Positions 51,754 through 62,656 of a stretch of 64,000 bases of DNA are shown here, piece after piece. The notes below the pieces were generated by a model. That model was not told the DNA's origin. It saw only the letters and a program-made list of their open reading frames with translations, and made no database searches. Numbering within the stretch: the first letter of the stretch is position 1; each line of letters begins with the position of its first letter. The DNA is from Nymphaea colorata (taxonomy: Eukaryota; Streptophyta; Magnoliopsida; Nymphaeales; Nymphaeaceae). The DNA lies in assembly GCF_008831285.2 (NCBI RefSeq), contig NC_045145.1, positions 3,636,723 to 3,700,722 on the forward strand, given 5' to 3'. Position numbers and translations under genes: made by a program.

Positions 51754-52160
51754 ATAGAGATGTCAATGGATTGAATTCAAATCGAACATACTCTTTCGTA
51801 TCTGCTTTTTCGGATAATCATATATTTGGATTCATATGCGAATGAAGAAAGGTCATATCTGAATCCAAACCTGAACCTGAAATTTGATTTCTCAATCCGA
51901 ACCATTCCAAACCCAATTTTTACATTTATATCTGAATTCAAGTCTGAATTTTGAACCGAATGTGAACAATTTTCAAAGTATTAGATCCGATCTGAATCCA
52001 ATCAGATATATATATATCCAAATCTAATTGGATGTCAGTTGTTAAATCCAAATTCGATTTGATTTATTAATCGAATATTATTATTTTTTCGTATCTATTT
52101 TTTTTGGAATGGTTCAGTTGAATATGCACACAGTCCAAATCAAGTATATCGACATCCTTA
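51754..52160 (+). mobile_element. Complete family-T element with CAAATGG target duplication
   Basis: The left end ATAGAGATGTCAAT and right end ATCGACATCCTTA are imperfect inverted repeats. The element is bounded by CAAATGG on both sides (51747-51753 and 52161-52167), a perfect 7-bp target duplication. The interior is made of degenerate ATCCGAATCC and ATATCC phrases and has no coding capacity, so it is non-autonomous. The superfamily is unresolved. Confidence 0.7.
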
Positions 52161-53102
52161 CAAATGGCCTTCATGAGTAATTTAGGTGACTCTGGAGATT
52201 CAGTCACCATATATATATTCTTGGCTCTTCCTGATCTCCTGGCTTATAGAAGAACTACCTTTATTCATTCTCTTTAGTTTATAGTCCATTATAAGTGGCC
52301 TGCATGCGACGAAATGCGTCTGTAAAATGTAAATCTGCCCAATTAATTCTCGGTTCCGATGACACCAAAACCACTTCAGCTAGCGGATAGAATTTTACAT
52401 GAAATTAGTTCTAAAAATCATTTAATTCTGCGGTCGAATAATTAACAGATCTTGGTATCATCCACTTGGTTCATTTTCCATAAGGACAGGCCTGCACACG
52501 AGCCAAATTCAAGCCTGAACAAGGCGCGCAGGCAAGACTTTAACTGGCTGAACATTAGAAGTTAAACTTTCGCTTCAACCGAGGCCGTTCTAGACTGTAG
52601 TTGGCTCTTTTATTATCCAAACAAAACTGCGCTCGTAGTGGTTGAGCTTGAGTTTGTCACTGATTGGTTCTGCAGATTTACTTGAGAACTCGACATGAAG
52701 CTATATATGGATGAGAAACTATGCTGTGGACTTTGTGATCTTATGCGGACCATAGCAGATCTTGCACGCTTTCCTTTCAGAATGGTTGTGGACGACGACT
52801 GGGTGTTTGTTGCCGTATGACGCGAAGCGCTGCAGATTCCTTTCACATCCGATGACTTATTGACTGTCGATTACAGAATTGAGCTGACATCTCTCTCTCT
52901 CAGAAGCAACAAACAAAGGAGTGGGGGTTGTCTCCATCTGCGGTCTTCTCTCTTTGAATGTGAAGGTGCTCAATGTCTCCATCCGCCTCTGCTCTTCGTC
53001 TCTTCAGAAAGTAAACTACAAAACGGCGGGGCGCTCACTCTTTCTGTACTCTGCTCTCTATATGTGAAGGAGCACTCTCTCTCTCTCTCTCTCAAGCACA
53101 CC

Positions 53103-55770
53103 ATGGACGTCTCCATGGGGTGCCCCTTCCTTCTCCCTATACTGTTCATGGCCATCCTTGCCGGTTCCACCGCTGCCAACGTCGCCAAATTGGATGTTTA
53201 CCCCAAAATTTTGAAGAAATCCGGCGACCCGGTAAAGATAAAATGGAGCGGGATCTCGAACCCCTGTGCTCTCGATTGGCTTGGAGTCTACAGTCCTGCC
53301 ACCTCTTCCGACGAGAACTACATTGGCTACGTTTTCTTATCGTCCTCCCCGACTTGGAACTCCGGCTCTGGTTCCATCGTTCTCCCTCTACTGAACCTGA
53401 GATCGAGCTATCAATTTCGAATCTTCAACTGGAACGAGAGCGAAATCAACAATGGGACTCGCCGCGACGACATGGGGAACCCGCTTCCAGGAACTCGCCA
53501 CCTGCTGGCGACCAGCGAAGAGATCTCCTTCGTGAACTACAACGACCCATCTCAGATCCACCTCGCGTTTGGAGCGAAGGATGACGAGATGAGGGTGATG
53601 TTCATCACAAGGGACGGGATGAGGAGCTCTGTGAGGTACGGACTGAAGGAAGATGAGCTGGGAGAAACGGTGGAGGCGCCGGCGACGACGTATACAAGGC
53701 CGGATATGTGCGACTCGCCGGCGAATTCGGACATAGGGTGGAGGGATCCAGGCTACATCCACGACGGGCTCATGAAGAATTTGAAGCCTGGGAAGAAATA
53801 TTACTATAAGGTAAGATTAAATTAATCCAGGCTACATCCACTTGTTTACAACTTGTTAGAGAGTCTATTATCTACTCTAGACAGTTGGACTAGAAAAACA
53901 AAATTAAGATATGTTCAAATTACTCAGGACTTCAGATACTGAATCCCCTGAACCTTCTTCAACTTCGAGGTCCCAAGTCCATCAATTTAATGGAGTGGAA
54001 GGAACAGATTAGAAACTACAACCCCAGTTTTGAATTTTTCAGAGAGAGAGAGAGAGAGATTTGGGCATTCCTTGTCCAACTAGCCAAGTAAACGGAGGAT
54101 CTTATCAAGTATCTCAGAGTTCAAATGTTTTTTCGTCACACTCTTTCTATCCAAAATTATCTTAAAAAATCAGTTAGAGGTTAATGTTTTTTGCGTTTTA
54201 CTTAAATTACAACCTTAACATTCCAACGATTCCATGTCAATCAAACGGGAAAAATGGTATTCGAAATTTCTAAACACAAGCTTATTTTAGGTTAATGAAC
54301 AAATATGGGAGGACCAGTTCGAATTTATTTCTAATTAAGAAAATTGGCTTTTAGCGGCTCATCATTGTGCATAACATTAGAAACGAGCTTCAGTTTTCTA
54401 AATTTTGCCGACCAGCACTACCAAGCCGTGTCACGCCATGAAGGTCCTGCAGCTTGAACTCATCTTAAGAACTCAGTCGAGTTGACAACGTCTTCTTTTA
54501 ATTTATAATGAAGAAATCATAACTGGTATCGATCTTACCTCTTGCTGGTATCTCTCTTTTCTCTCCCTCTTGTGCTCTACAAGATGACATCTAATGATAA
54601 AAAGAAAAAGTGAGACTGAGAAATCAAAGCAGAACTCATTAACCCTCTGTATTCAAAATTGACCCAAGATTGGGTTTCTTAATATGTTTTTGGTGTTACA
54701 TGTAGGTGGGCGGCGATGAAGGAGGGTGGAGCCCAACTTACAGCTTCATATCTAAAGATAAGCAGTCTGACGAAACAAATGCCTTTCTTTTTGGAGACAT
54801 GGGAACCTCGCTTCCATATCTGACCTTCCTTTACACACAAGAGGAAAGCAAATCCACTGTCAAGTGGATCCTGCGTGACATTGAAGATCTTGGGGACAAG
54901 CCTGCCTTCATATCCCACATTGGTGATATTAGTTACGCTCGTGGATATGCTTGGATATGGGATTCATTCTTCACTCAGATTGAACCCCTTGCCTCTAAAG
55001 TTCCATATCATGTCTGCATAGGCAACCATGAGTATGATTGGCCATCCCAGCCATGGCGGCCATCGTGGTCCTATGCCGTTTATGGAACCGATGGTGGCGG
55101 CGAATGCGGAGTTCCTTACAGTTTGAAGTTTAACATGCCTGGAAATTCTTCATTGCCGACCGGAACTGGTGCGCCGGCCACTCAAAACTTGTACTACTCC
55201 ATTGATGTTGGAGTGGTCCATTTCCTCTTTATATCAACAGAGACCAACTTCTTGAAAGGCAGTGATCAGTATGCTTTCATCAAGAATGATTTGGAGTCTG
55301 TGAATCGAGAGAAGACACCGTTTGTAGTGGCGCAAGGTCATCGACCTATGTACACCACAAGCTATGAGTTAAGGGATGCGCCACTCAGAGCAAGAATGCT
55401 TGAGCATTTAGAGCCTCTGTTCACAAGCAACAGAGTTGATCTGGCACTCTGGGGCCATGTTCATACTTATGAGAGGTTATGCCCTTTGAGAAATTTCACC
55501 TGTGGATTCCCAGAAAACAGCACAGACAGTCATTTCACAATGCACATGGTAATTGGTATGGGTGGCCAAAACTGGCAGTCCAAATGGGAGCCAAGGCCGG
55601 ACCATCCTGATCTTCCGATCTATCCGCAGCCAGCTAGATCGCTGTACCGAAGCGCAGAGCTTGGATATGTAAGGCTTCATGCAACCAGAGAGAAGATGGT
55701 TGTCACATACATAGGAAATCATGACGGCATGCCTCATGATTCTGTGGAGATTACTTCAAAAGGCCGTTGA
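53103..55770 (+). CDS. PAP2: Purple acid phosphatase, PAP2/PAP9 type, array copy 3, tail lost
   Basis: Exons 53103-53810 and 54706-55770 (GT-AG, phase 0, 895-bp intron) give 590 aa. The start has a signal-like hydrophobic stretch (residues 8-24). The N-terminal domain and the metallophosphatase domain are complete with all ligand motifs (GDMG, GDISY, GNHEYD, QGH, GHVH); the residue before QGH is Ala where copies 1 and 2 have Val. The protein ends at VEITSKGR. Copies 1 and 2 continue for about 40-60 residues with a membrane helix and basic tail. DNA just after the stop (55771-55845) still resembles that tail region out of frame, so the anchor was lost by mutation and not by wrong assembly of exons. 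The product may be soluble in the secretory route or apoplast. It could also be an early pseudogene, but the rest of the frame is open and conserved. Confidence 0.93.
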
Positions 55771-56752
55771 GAACTCGTTACTCTGCTTCTCGCTATGCTT
55801 CTGAAGCCCTTTGTAAGTTGGATCTACTATTGAGCATCCACTAGCAAATAATAATGCTTAGAGTTTCATTAGGCAACTTGTTAGCCCAAGATGGGACTGG
55901 AAAGTAGACATTGAGTTACAGTCTTAATGGGATCATGTTGCTTCTTCTGAACCTAAAGACACAGAAGTCCTACGTTATGTGACAATATAGAAAAGCATGT
56001 TCTCACTGTCTAAACCTAAAATATTTCGGTCATTTTGCTGATGCAATTTTGACCTAACCATTTTTGCCCGTATAAGCAGGCGGTCTTCTATTTAGTCAGC
56101 AAAGCCATTTCACTCCAACAAGAGATGATTCACGGACGCATGGGGAAAAAAGACATCGGTGAAAGGCAACTTGTAACGATTACGTCCAGAATAAAATGTC
56201 AGTGATGTTTAATTTTTACCGCCGTTCAGAGAGAGACTGCTCCATGTGCACATTAATTTCAAATTTTTTCACTCGGGGGGGTCTGTCATGCCATTAGGCT
56301 GCTGCATCTTTTACCCCCGGTTAAGAACTCAAACAACAACTAACGCCTTCTTTTTATGCTGAATACATAATTTTTATCTTGGAAGGGCGGCAATACACAA
56401 TATCTAATGAGGAGGAAACCAGAGTTTGTTCATATCGAAAAATCGGCCATTTATAATGTCATGTTAAAAAACTCAGAAACCCTCTGAATGCAACGTCGAT
56501 TCAGGTTTGGGTTTCTCAATGTGCTTTCTGCATGACAAGCAGGTGGGGAGCGATGAAGGAGGTTGGAGCTCAACTCACAGCTTCATTTCTAATGACAAGT
56601 ATTCTGATGAAACAAATGTCTTTCTGTTTGGAGACATAGGAGCCTCACTTCCATACCTGACCTTTCTTCACACACAAGAGGAAAGCAGATCCACTGTGAA
56701 GTGGATCCTGCAGATATTGAAGACCTTTGGGGACAAGCCAGCATTCATCTTT

Positions 56753-57191
56753 GGGATGTCAATATATCCAATTTAAATTAGATATCCGACGGAACTGATC
56801 CAAAAATATCAGATATGCAAAAAAAATTCATATCCGATTAAGAAATCGGATTGGATTTGGATTTAGTAAATGGCATCCGATCGGATTCGGATTGCGATAT
56901 ACATAAATATTCGATCAGATTCGAATACGGATTCAGATCGAATTCACTTTTAGACAAATATCCTGCATCTACTGCTATTAACTTTTGAAAATTGGCAAAA
57001 TCCGGTTCAAAATTCGGATCTGGATTCGGATATAAATATAAAAATCATATTCGGATTGTCAAATTGGATTTTAGATTCACTTTCGGATATGACTTTATCT
57101 TTTTTCGAATTCGAATCTGACTATGTAAATATCCGAAAAAGTGGATATGATTAAGGATATAGTTAATATGAATTTGATTTGTTGACATCCC
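56753..57191 (-). mobile_element. Family-T element inserted in PAP copy 4
   Basis: Ends GGGATGTCAA (56753-56762) and TTGACATCCC (57182-57191) are a perfect 10-base terminal inverted repeat. The interior has the family's ATATCCGA and ATTCGGAT phrases, in the opposite orientation to the copy at 51754. A target duplication could not be identified because the right side abuts another repeat. Confidence 0.75.
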
Positions 57192-57199
57192 TGATATCA

Positions 57200-57320
57200 A
57201 GAAATTTTTGTCCGTGAAGGATTAAATACATAGTTAACAAATTTTCAATTGAACTTGGAGCATTGACTGGAGTCCGGTTGGGCTACTCTATGTAATAAAC
57301 TCATATTTAGGGTCTGCCGC
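57200..57320 (-). repeat. Dispersed repeat (family D), copy 3, in PAP copy 4
   Basis: Reverse complement contains TCAATTGAAAATTTGTTAAC followed by a TATTTA phrase, and a CCGG block before it, as in the copies at 1203 and 25960. It replaces part of the phosphatase exon. Confidence 0.5.
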
Positions 57321-58078
57321 TCGAGAGAAAACACCTTTCTAGTGACACTAGGACATCGACCAGTGTATATACCACAACGCCGTTGATCAGGTAGGAGCTG
57401 CTCCACTCGGGGCAAGCATTTAGAGCCCTAATGATATAGTTCTCCCTTATGAGCCTTAACGAAAGCTAGAGAAGAAATTGATCACGTCATGAATATCATC
57501 CGGTCAATCAAGTGGTGATGAAATCATAAAAACAAGAAAGACATTCTGAATGAACTCCCAATTGTCTTGGTCTTGTGCTTTACTCGAAGTCTAGTTTGAG
57601 GTGTAAAGTGTGGGACTGTCTTCTTATACAAGCGGTTGAGCGTTTTGTGATACAAGACATTGTCTCTTTGATTCTTGTTCTATATTTAGTAAGAAGGCTC
57701 CCTAGAATTCGCTCATGTGCTCAGAATTGGTTTTATTACATCTAAGATCACCCTTTAAAAATAATCTTGTAGTGCCATTATTACAAACAGCAATATTCTG
57801 CATTTATGTATTTCATGAGCACCCCCTCTTCCTTAGAAATATGAATCGTAAGGGTTCTGTTGGTTTTTGTCACCATCTTGCCCTTAAAGAAAAGTCGTAG
57901 AAAACTTTTCTGATCTTATTGTTCACAATATATGTGCCAAAATTTGTGGAAGAGATTAGCAGGCACAAGGATCATCATGAGCATAGGTAGAACTTTAAAG
58001 ACAAAGCCAACTTTCCTCATTATCTTCCCAATAAAAGTGCTTATGAAGATATTCATTTTCACCATCCTTCACAATTAG

Positions 58079-58300
58079 GGGTAGGCATTGGGCCTGGCCG
58101 GCCCGATTTGGAGTCGGGCATAGGCCCGGGCTGGCTGCCCAGTTCAGCCCTGGGCCAATTTATTTTGAAAAAAAAAAAATAGTATATAAATATATTTATA
58201 AAGAAAATATATAAAAAATGACTATTTTTTTTTTTAAATTTCAGGCCCTGCCTGCTCCGGCCGGAAAGCCCGATGGGCTTTCCGGCCTGACGCCCACCCT
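58079..58300. mobile_element. GC-ended element (family G), copy 5, with target duplication
   Basis: Left end GGGGTAGGCATTGGGCC and right end GGCCTGACGCCCACCCT are imperfect inverted repeats around an AT-rich core. It is bounded by TTCACAATTAG on both sides (58068-58078 and 58301-58311); the last base may belong to the element, so the duplication is 10-11 bp. This length is near that made by Mutator-like transposases. No coding region. Confidence 0.75.
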
Positions 58301-59207
58301 TTCACAATTAGCCTATCAGCTAAAATATTGAAAAGAGCACACAAGATGAACCCTTTAGTAAGGTGGTTTCTTAAGAATTTTATTGTGCTTATTTTTCATT
58401 CTTCTGTGGTCATAGTGAATCTCTTGATCATGATAAGGCAGTGTAAGGAGTTTATGTTTATTGTAATAAAAACATTCTTAGCTTCCCTACCGACGCTCCA
58501 TTGTTTATTTTCAAAGTTGGTTTCACTCACATTTTTATCATTGACATTGTGGATGATACTTTGGCTATAGGGAGCAATGCCTACTCAAACGGCCACCTCA
58601 TTTCCTGCTTTTAAAGATATTTGATCCCCCAATTTCTGTATCCATGTTGTTTAGCCTCTTTTTTGAAGTACTCAATAAACCAAAATACAATTAGATCTAA
58701 GTACGCCATGTTAGAGATCATTAGTAAACTCTGCTAGTGGCAACTTGCCTTCAGAGAGGAAAAAAAAAAACATATGCAAGCAAATTTTCATTGATTCATG
58801 CCGATATATATGCATCCTTATGGATGCACAAAATGCCGTATCACATACCTTAACTTTGGTTATTTCAACAAATCCCAACTGCAAAATCACATTTTTCAGT
58901 CAGAAATCTGTGCGAATGCCGACCTTGGTAAATCTAGAGGGGAACACCGCGAGAGAGAGAGAGAGGATTGAGATGCATGGGGTGGCATGAAAAACAAGAG
59001 AGTACAAAGAGAAAGAGAGAGAATGAAAGGAAGTGGGGGTTTCCCTCACACCGAGGGGAAAGAGGCAGTGATAGAGAAAGAGAGAGAGATTGCCTTCACT
59101 GTCGACGGGAAGAACCACGCAGGAAGAGATGAACGCCGTTGAGGAAATTGTTGTTGCAAATTATGCGACTTTGATGGGCTATTGAGTAGTCGGAAGGATG
59201 AAGCACT

Positions 59208-59650
59208 TAGGGCTGCACACAACTAGTAGAAACAGCTAGAGCTTGAGCTTGACTCGAAATCACTCGTTAAAACTTGACTTAAACTCGAGTTATTTATAAG
59301 CGAGTTGAGCTCGAGTTCAGATGTATATGGTCGAAATGTTAAACGAGTCGAGTTTGAGTTGTAAGAACTCAACTCTTTTAAACTTGACTCGCTCAGTTAC
59401 ACAATGAATATTGAATTATAATGAGAAAATAATTAAAAGAGTTGCAACTAAACAAATTAATTGGGTTAACTGAATTAAAAGATACGAGACATGCTTAACA
59501 TAAATGAGTTGATTTACAGCTTCACTTTGTATCGTTGAGTCAAGTTTGAGCTTGTTCTGTCGAGTTGGACTCAAGTTCAAGTTTGAATTTTTTGAGTCAA
59601 GTCGAGTTGAGCTTAAGCTCGACTCGACTCATGTGCATTCATAACGTGCC
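59208..59650. mobile_element. GCTCGA-rich dispersed element
   Basis: Starts TAGGGCTGCACACAACTAG and ends GACTCGACTCATGTGCATTC. Between them are many variations of GAGCTTGAGCTCGACTCG on both strands around an AT-rich core. The ends resemble each other inverted (GCTGCACAC against GTGCATTC) but weakly. This composition is unlike the neighbouring DNA. Confidence 0.45.
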
Positions 59651-59830
59651 TGAAAGATTTACCAGGGTAAATATTTGAACCTATAGTAAGTTTCACCCCC
59701 ATATCAATAGATTATGGGTGAAACTATCTTGAACGTTTGATGGAGTACGGCAAAACTTTTGCCCTCGTCCACAATATATACCCATCCCTATCAAACGCCG
59801 GTATAGGACAACTTCATAAATATAAAATAC

Positions 59831-59993
59831 AACCTCGTTTTCTCCGTGACTAGATTCCTTGCACCATTCTATTAGTCATTTACTTGTCTAGAGAGACAGA
59901 CAACCTCTTTTTCTCCGTGACTAGATTCTTTGCACCATTCTTTCTTTATATTTCTTTATATGTATTAGTCATTTACTTGTTTAGAGAGAGAGA
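59831..59993. repeat. Imperfect tandem duplication beside the LINE fragment
   Basis: Two units share CTCCGTGACTAGATTC, TTGCACCATTCT, ATTAGTCATTTACTTGT and TAGAGAGA (about 59831-59900 and 59902-59993). The second unit has an extra 20-base insertion and a longer GA run, at which the LINE fragment begins. Confidence 0.85.
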
Positions 59994-60356
59994 GCCCATA
60001 AAATGAAAATTTATACCAAAATTTGGGGACAATAAGTCTCCCAATACAATAATAGCCACAAAACATAAGCAAAAAGATAAAATATACAATACAATGTACA
60101 ATAAAACAAAATAAGATGGGTGGCGAGAGAGTGGGGAGACAGAGCGGTACAATCACCTAGTCGTAAACAAAGGACGACGTCGTAGCCGAATGACAAAATG
60201 AACATCCCCCTGCACAAGACGAGCCACAGACTCCAACGAAGAGAAGACACCTCTAAAGACCCTGTTGTGGCGCTCTTCCCAAATGCGCCACCAAGCTGAA
60301 ATGAGCCACAACCTCCAGACACGATCCCAAATACCGCCAGGCGGGGAGAAGGACAG
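59994..60356 (-). mobile_element. LINE (non-LTR retrotransposon) 3' end fragment
   Basis: On the minus strand a frame from about 60345 to 60158 reads IWDRVWRLWLISAWWRIWEE, then RHNRVFRG and VHFVIRLRRRP before a stop. This resembles the C-terminal zinc-binding and tryptophan-rich end of plant LINE reverse transcriptases. It is followed by a 3' UTR ending TTTCATTTTATGGG and a CT run. The reverse transcriptase core is absent, so the copy is 5'-truncated and inactive. GA/CT tracts lie on both sides (59984-59993 and 60359-60376). Confidence 0.75.
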
Positions 60357-61625
60357 AAGAAGAGAGAGAGAGAGTGAGAGACTGATTTGAGGATTGAAGT
60401 GAATCGACTCCTAGCCAAGCAAAGGGTCTCTACCAATTTCGGAGTCCTTTTTGAATGAACGTTAGTTCGCTGCATCCTCATTCTATCCAACACAATATAA
60501 AAAATTGACCCTCAGATATGAACTTAGCATTTTCCTTTTTGATATGGTTCATTAATAACCTTATAGAACCATGTGCCATGTTCGTCAACGAAAATCTAAG
60601 GGAAAATGTATTCCAAATTATCTAAAAAGCAAAGCTTATTTTAAGAATATGAATATATGAAGAAGACCAGCTTACTTACTTATATGTAAGAAAGACAAAA
60701 GAGCTTAAGTTGCACCTGTTAAGGGAGCAATAGACGTCTCCTCTGGTCCAAAGCCAGCTTCTAGTGGGTGGGTGTCCTCCTCCTCCCTCGCCTGTCTGTG
60801 CTTCGACAAGCCGGACCAATAAAACGGGACCACTAGGTTTTGGACAAAAACGGGACCAATAAAATTTGATTGTTAAAAGTATTTTCTTGTATAATCTCTG
60901 TATAGCTATGATGTGTAATAATATTTTAATGAAAATCATTTTTTTGAGTTTAACATGTTTTTTTAGTCATAAAAAACGAACGGCTCTTAAAACCAATTTT
61001 TTGATATTGGAAAAACAAGTGTTTTTCTTAAACACAACTTGAATTAAATCATGTTTTATATTAAATTACTATTTGCAAACCCCGGCCGGAGGAATCCAAT
61101 AATCTCCTTGAGAGTTGAGGCAGATTTATTTTATTTTGGAAAAGTAATCTGCAAAGAGACGGAAGGTATGCATGCTTTTCAGAGTTCTCATCTCCGTCAT
61201 TGTTAGCACGAAAAGGCCAATTTGAGCTTCATCATCTATTCTGATATTCATGACGCTTGATTCAACTTTGGATCCGATCACCTACCAGAGTTTCCTGCAG
61301 AATCCAACAGATATCTGGCTGCCACCGACAGCCAAATCTAATGACATTTGAAAAGATCTTACTAGATTTATGTGTTTTCCATGTCCCCGTCGAATATAAA
61401 AATAGCTGGCTTTGTTTCCGACTTCTCGGAGGGCACAGGAGAAACCAAACTAGCATGATCGGTGGTTCTTTTATTTTAATCGAAGAAAATGTTTTTCTTT
61501 TCTTTATTCAGACGATCTTTTTTTTTCCCCGGCAGATTTTTTTTTTCTCCTGTAAAGTTGCATTAAAGAGGACTGGATTTGCCAACTGCAGAAATCTCGA
61601 TTCAGAGCGTTCAAATTTTTGAGAT

Positions 61626-61633
61626 TATATATA
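61626..61633 (+). promoter_or_regulatory. TATA box of the UGT gene
   Basis: TATATATA within GATTATATATAGAC, 71-78 bases before the ATG at 61704. The spacing fits a transcription start near 61660 and a leader of about 45 bases. Confidence 0.65.
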
Positions 61634-61703
61634 GACAAGTAGACGGCCTGCAAACGCGTCTCCACTCGGAAACTCAACAACTCTTGCTTCCAGAGAATCC
61701 ACC

Positions 61704-62205
61704 ATGAGCAGCAGTATTAAGCCGCATGTCCTTGTGATCCCCTTTCCATTACAAGGTCATATCATGCCCTTAATGGAGCTCTCCCATCGCCTGGCCGGCC
61801 GGGACTTCCCAGTTACCTTCGTCAACACCGAGCACATTCACGAGCGACTGATGGCGGCAGCACGCCATCGAAAGCCCTCTTCCGACGATTTCGCCGGAAA
61901 AGTGAAGATGGTTGCCGTTCCTGATGGATGGCCTAGTGGGGATGACCGGACCAAGTTCGGCACGTTCTGCCATGTTATGTTGAAGGAGATGCCGGGGCAC
62001 CTGGAGAACCTGATTCTCGACATCAACCGCAGAGACGACCGGAAGATCACTTGCGTGATCGCAGATGCGCATATGCCGTGGGCGCTCGAGGTAGCCGAGA
62101 AGCTAAGCATTAGGAGGGTGGCCTTCTGGCCGGCATCTGCTGCTACCTTCTCAGTCATGGCCAGTATTCCCCGGCTTTTGGAAGAACGAGTCATAGATTC
62201 GAACG
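61704..62205 (+). CDS. UGT83A: UDP-glycosyltransferase, UGT83A-like, exon 1 only (partial)
   Basis: Family role: moves a sugar from a UDP-sugar to small hydrophobic acceptors in the cytosol. The visible exon encodes the first 167 residues of the N-terminal acceptor-binding domain. The catalytic His is at residue 19 (in PFPLQGHIMP) and its Asp partner at 121 (in CVIADAHMPW). The sequence then follows the family to RVIDSNG, and a good donor (ACG|GTAAG) occurs at 62206 where UGT83A-type genes have an intron. Reading on past the donor reaches a stop at 62241-62243 that is probably intronic. The second exon with the PSPG sugar-donor box is not found in the remaining 1.8 kb, so it either lies beyond the window after a long, transposon-filled intron, or the gene is truncated. 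Neither can be decided here. Confidence 0.85.
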
Positions 62206-62246
62206 GTAAGACGTTCAACTCAACCACTTTCATTGGTGTTTAAATT

Positions 62247-62656
62247 GTAGGTGTTTGGATGCAAGTCTGAAACTAAGTTTTTTCCGTTTTGTTAAAACTA
62301 GCATGTTTAAATCAAGTTTTTAAAAATGAAAACCCTTTCAAAAACCTGGTTTATGTTTGAATGACCAAAAATTAAGTTTTTCAACATTGAATAGAGTTAT
62401 GTGATAGCTATAACATTAACAGCATTTCCAACTATAAATTTTATTATCTACAGTGTTAACAAATAGGACAGCCTTTTATATTATGTTATCTTGTCTGGCC
62501 AAAACTGAGTTGTGAATGAATGATCTAGAAGGGTTCAGGTTTTATATCAAAACTCTGTTTTGTAAAAACCGAGTCTAAAAGAGACCCTGTTTTCATATCA
62601 TTCAAACATAGCAAAACTCCAAACCAGGTATTGGTATCGTCCAAACAGCTCCTTAG
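62247..62656. mobile_element. MITE-like element directly after the UGT splice donor
   Basis: Left end GGTGTTTGGATGCAAG and right end CGTCCAAACAGCTCC are imperfect inverted repeats about 400 bp apart. Internal segments also mirror each other (TTTATGTTTGAATGACC against ATCATTCAAACATAGC). No target duplication was recognised. Confidence 0.55.

Larger units (their letters stand above)
50102..53102. other. Spacer between PAP copies 2 and 3
   Basis: No intact gene. It contains a long (AT)n tract (50936-51010), a decayed duplicate of the copy 3 5' flank (51330-51535), a complete family-T element (51754-52160) and the promoter and leader of copy 3 (about 52600-53102). The first 500 bases are the 3' flank of copy 2. 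Confidence 0.65.
56543..57430 (+). pseudogene. PAP array copy 4, broken
   Basis: The 3' part of the intron is duplicated too (from about 56300, matching 54505-54705) and ends in an intact acceptor AAGCAG before 56543. Exon 2 then reads as phosphatase from [14 protein letters not shown] to about 56745, with a GDIG instead of GDMG and small compensating indels at about 56710-56730. There it is interrupted by a family-T element (56753-57191) and an inverted family-D fragment (57200-57320). A second piece (57321-57430) matches the REKTPFVV...GHRPMYTT region of the other copies but with a stop and frame breaks. Exon 1, most of the catalytic domain and the 3' end are missing. No functional product is expected. 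Confidence 0.88.
57431..61703. other. Spacer downstream of the PAP array
   Basis: No intact gene. Contains a GC-ended element (58079-58300), a GCTCGA-rich element (59208-59650), a tandem duplication (59831-59993) and a LINE 3' fragment (59994-60356). The stretch 58900-59200 is GA-rich with short frames only. The region 60500-61620 shows nothing recognisable before the UGT promoter. Confidence 0.6.

Noticed and set aside
60011..60493. 160-residue minus-strand open frame
   Set aside because: The LINE-like protein signature is in another frame of the same strand; this frame runs through the 3' UTR and is a shadow.
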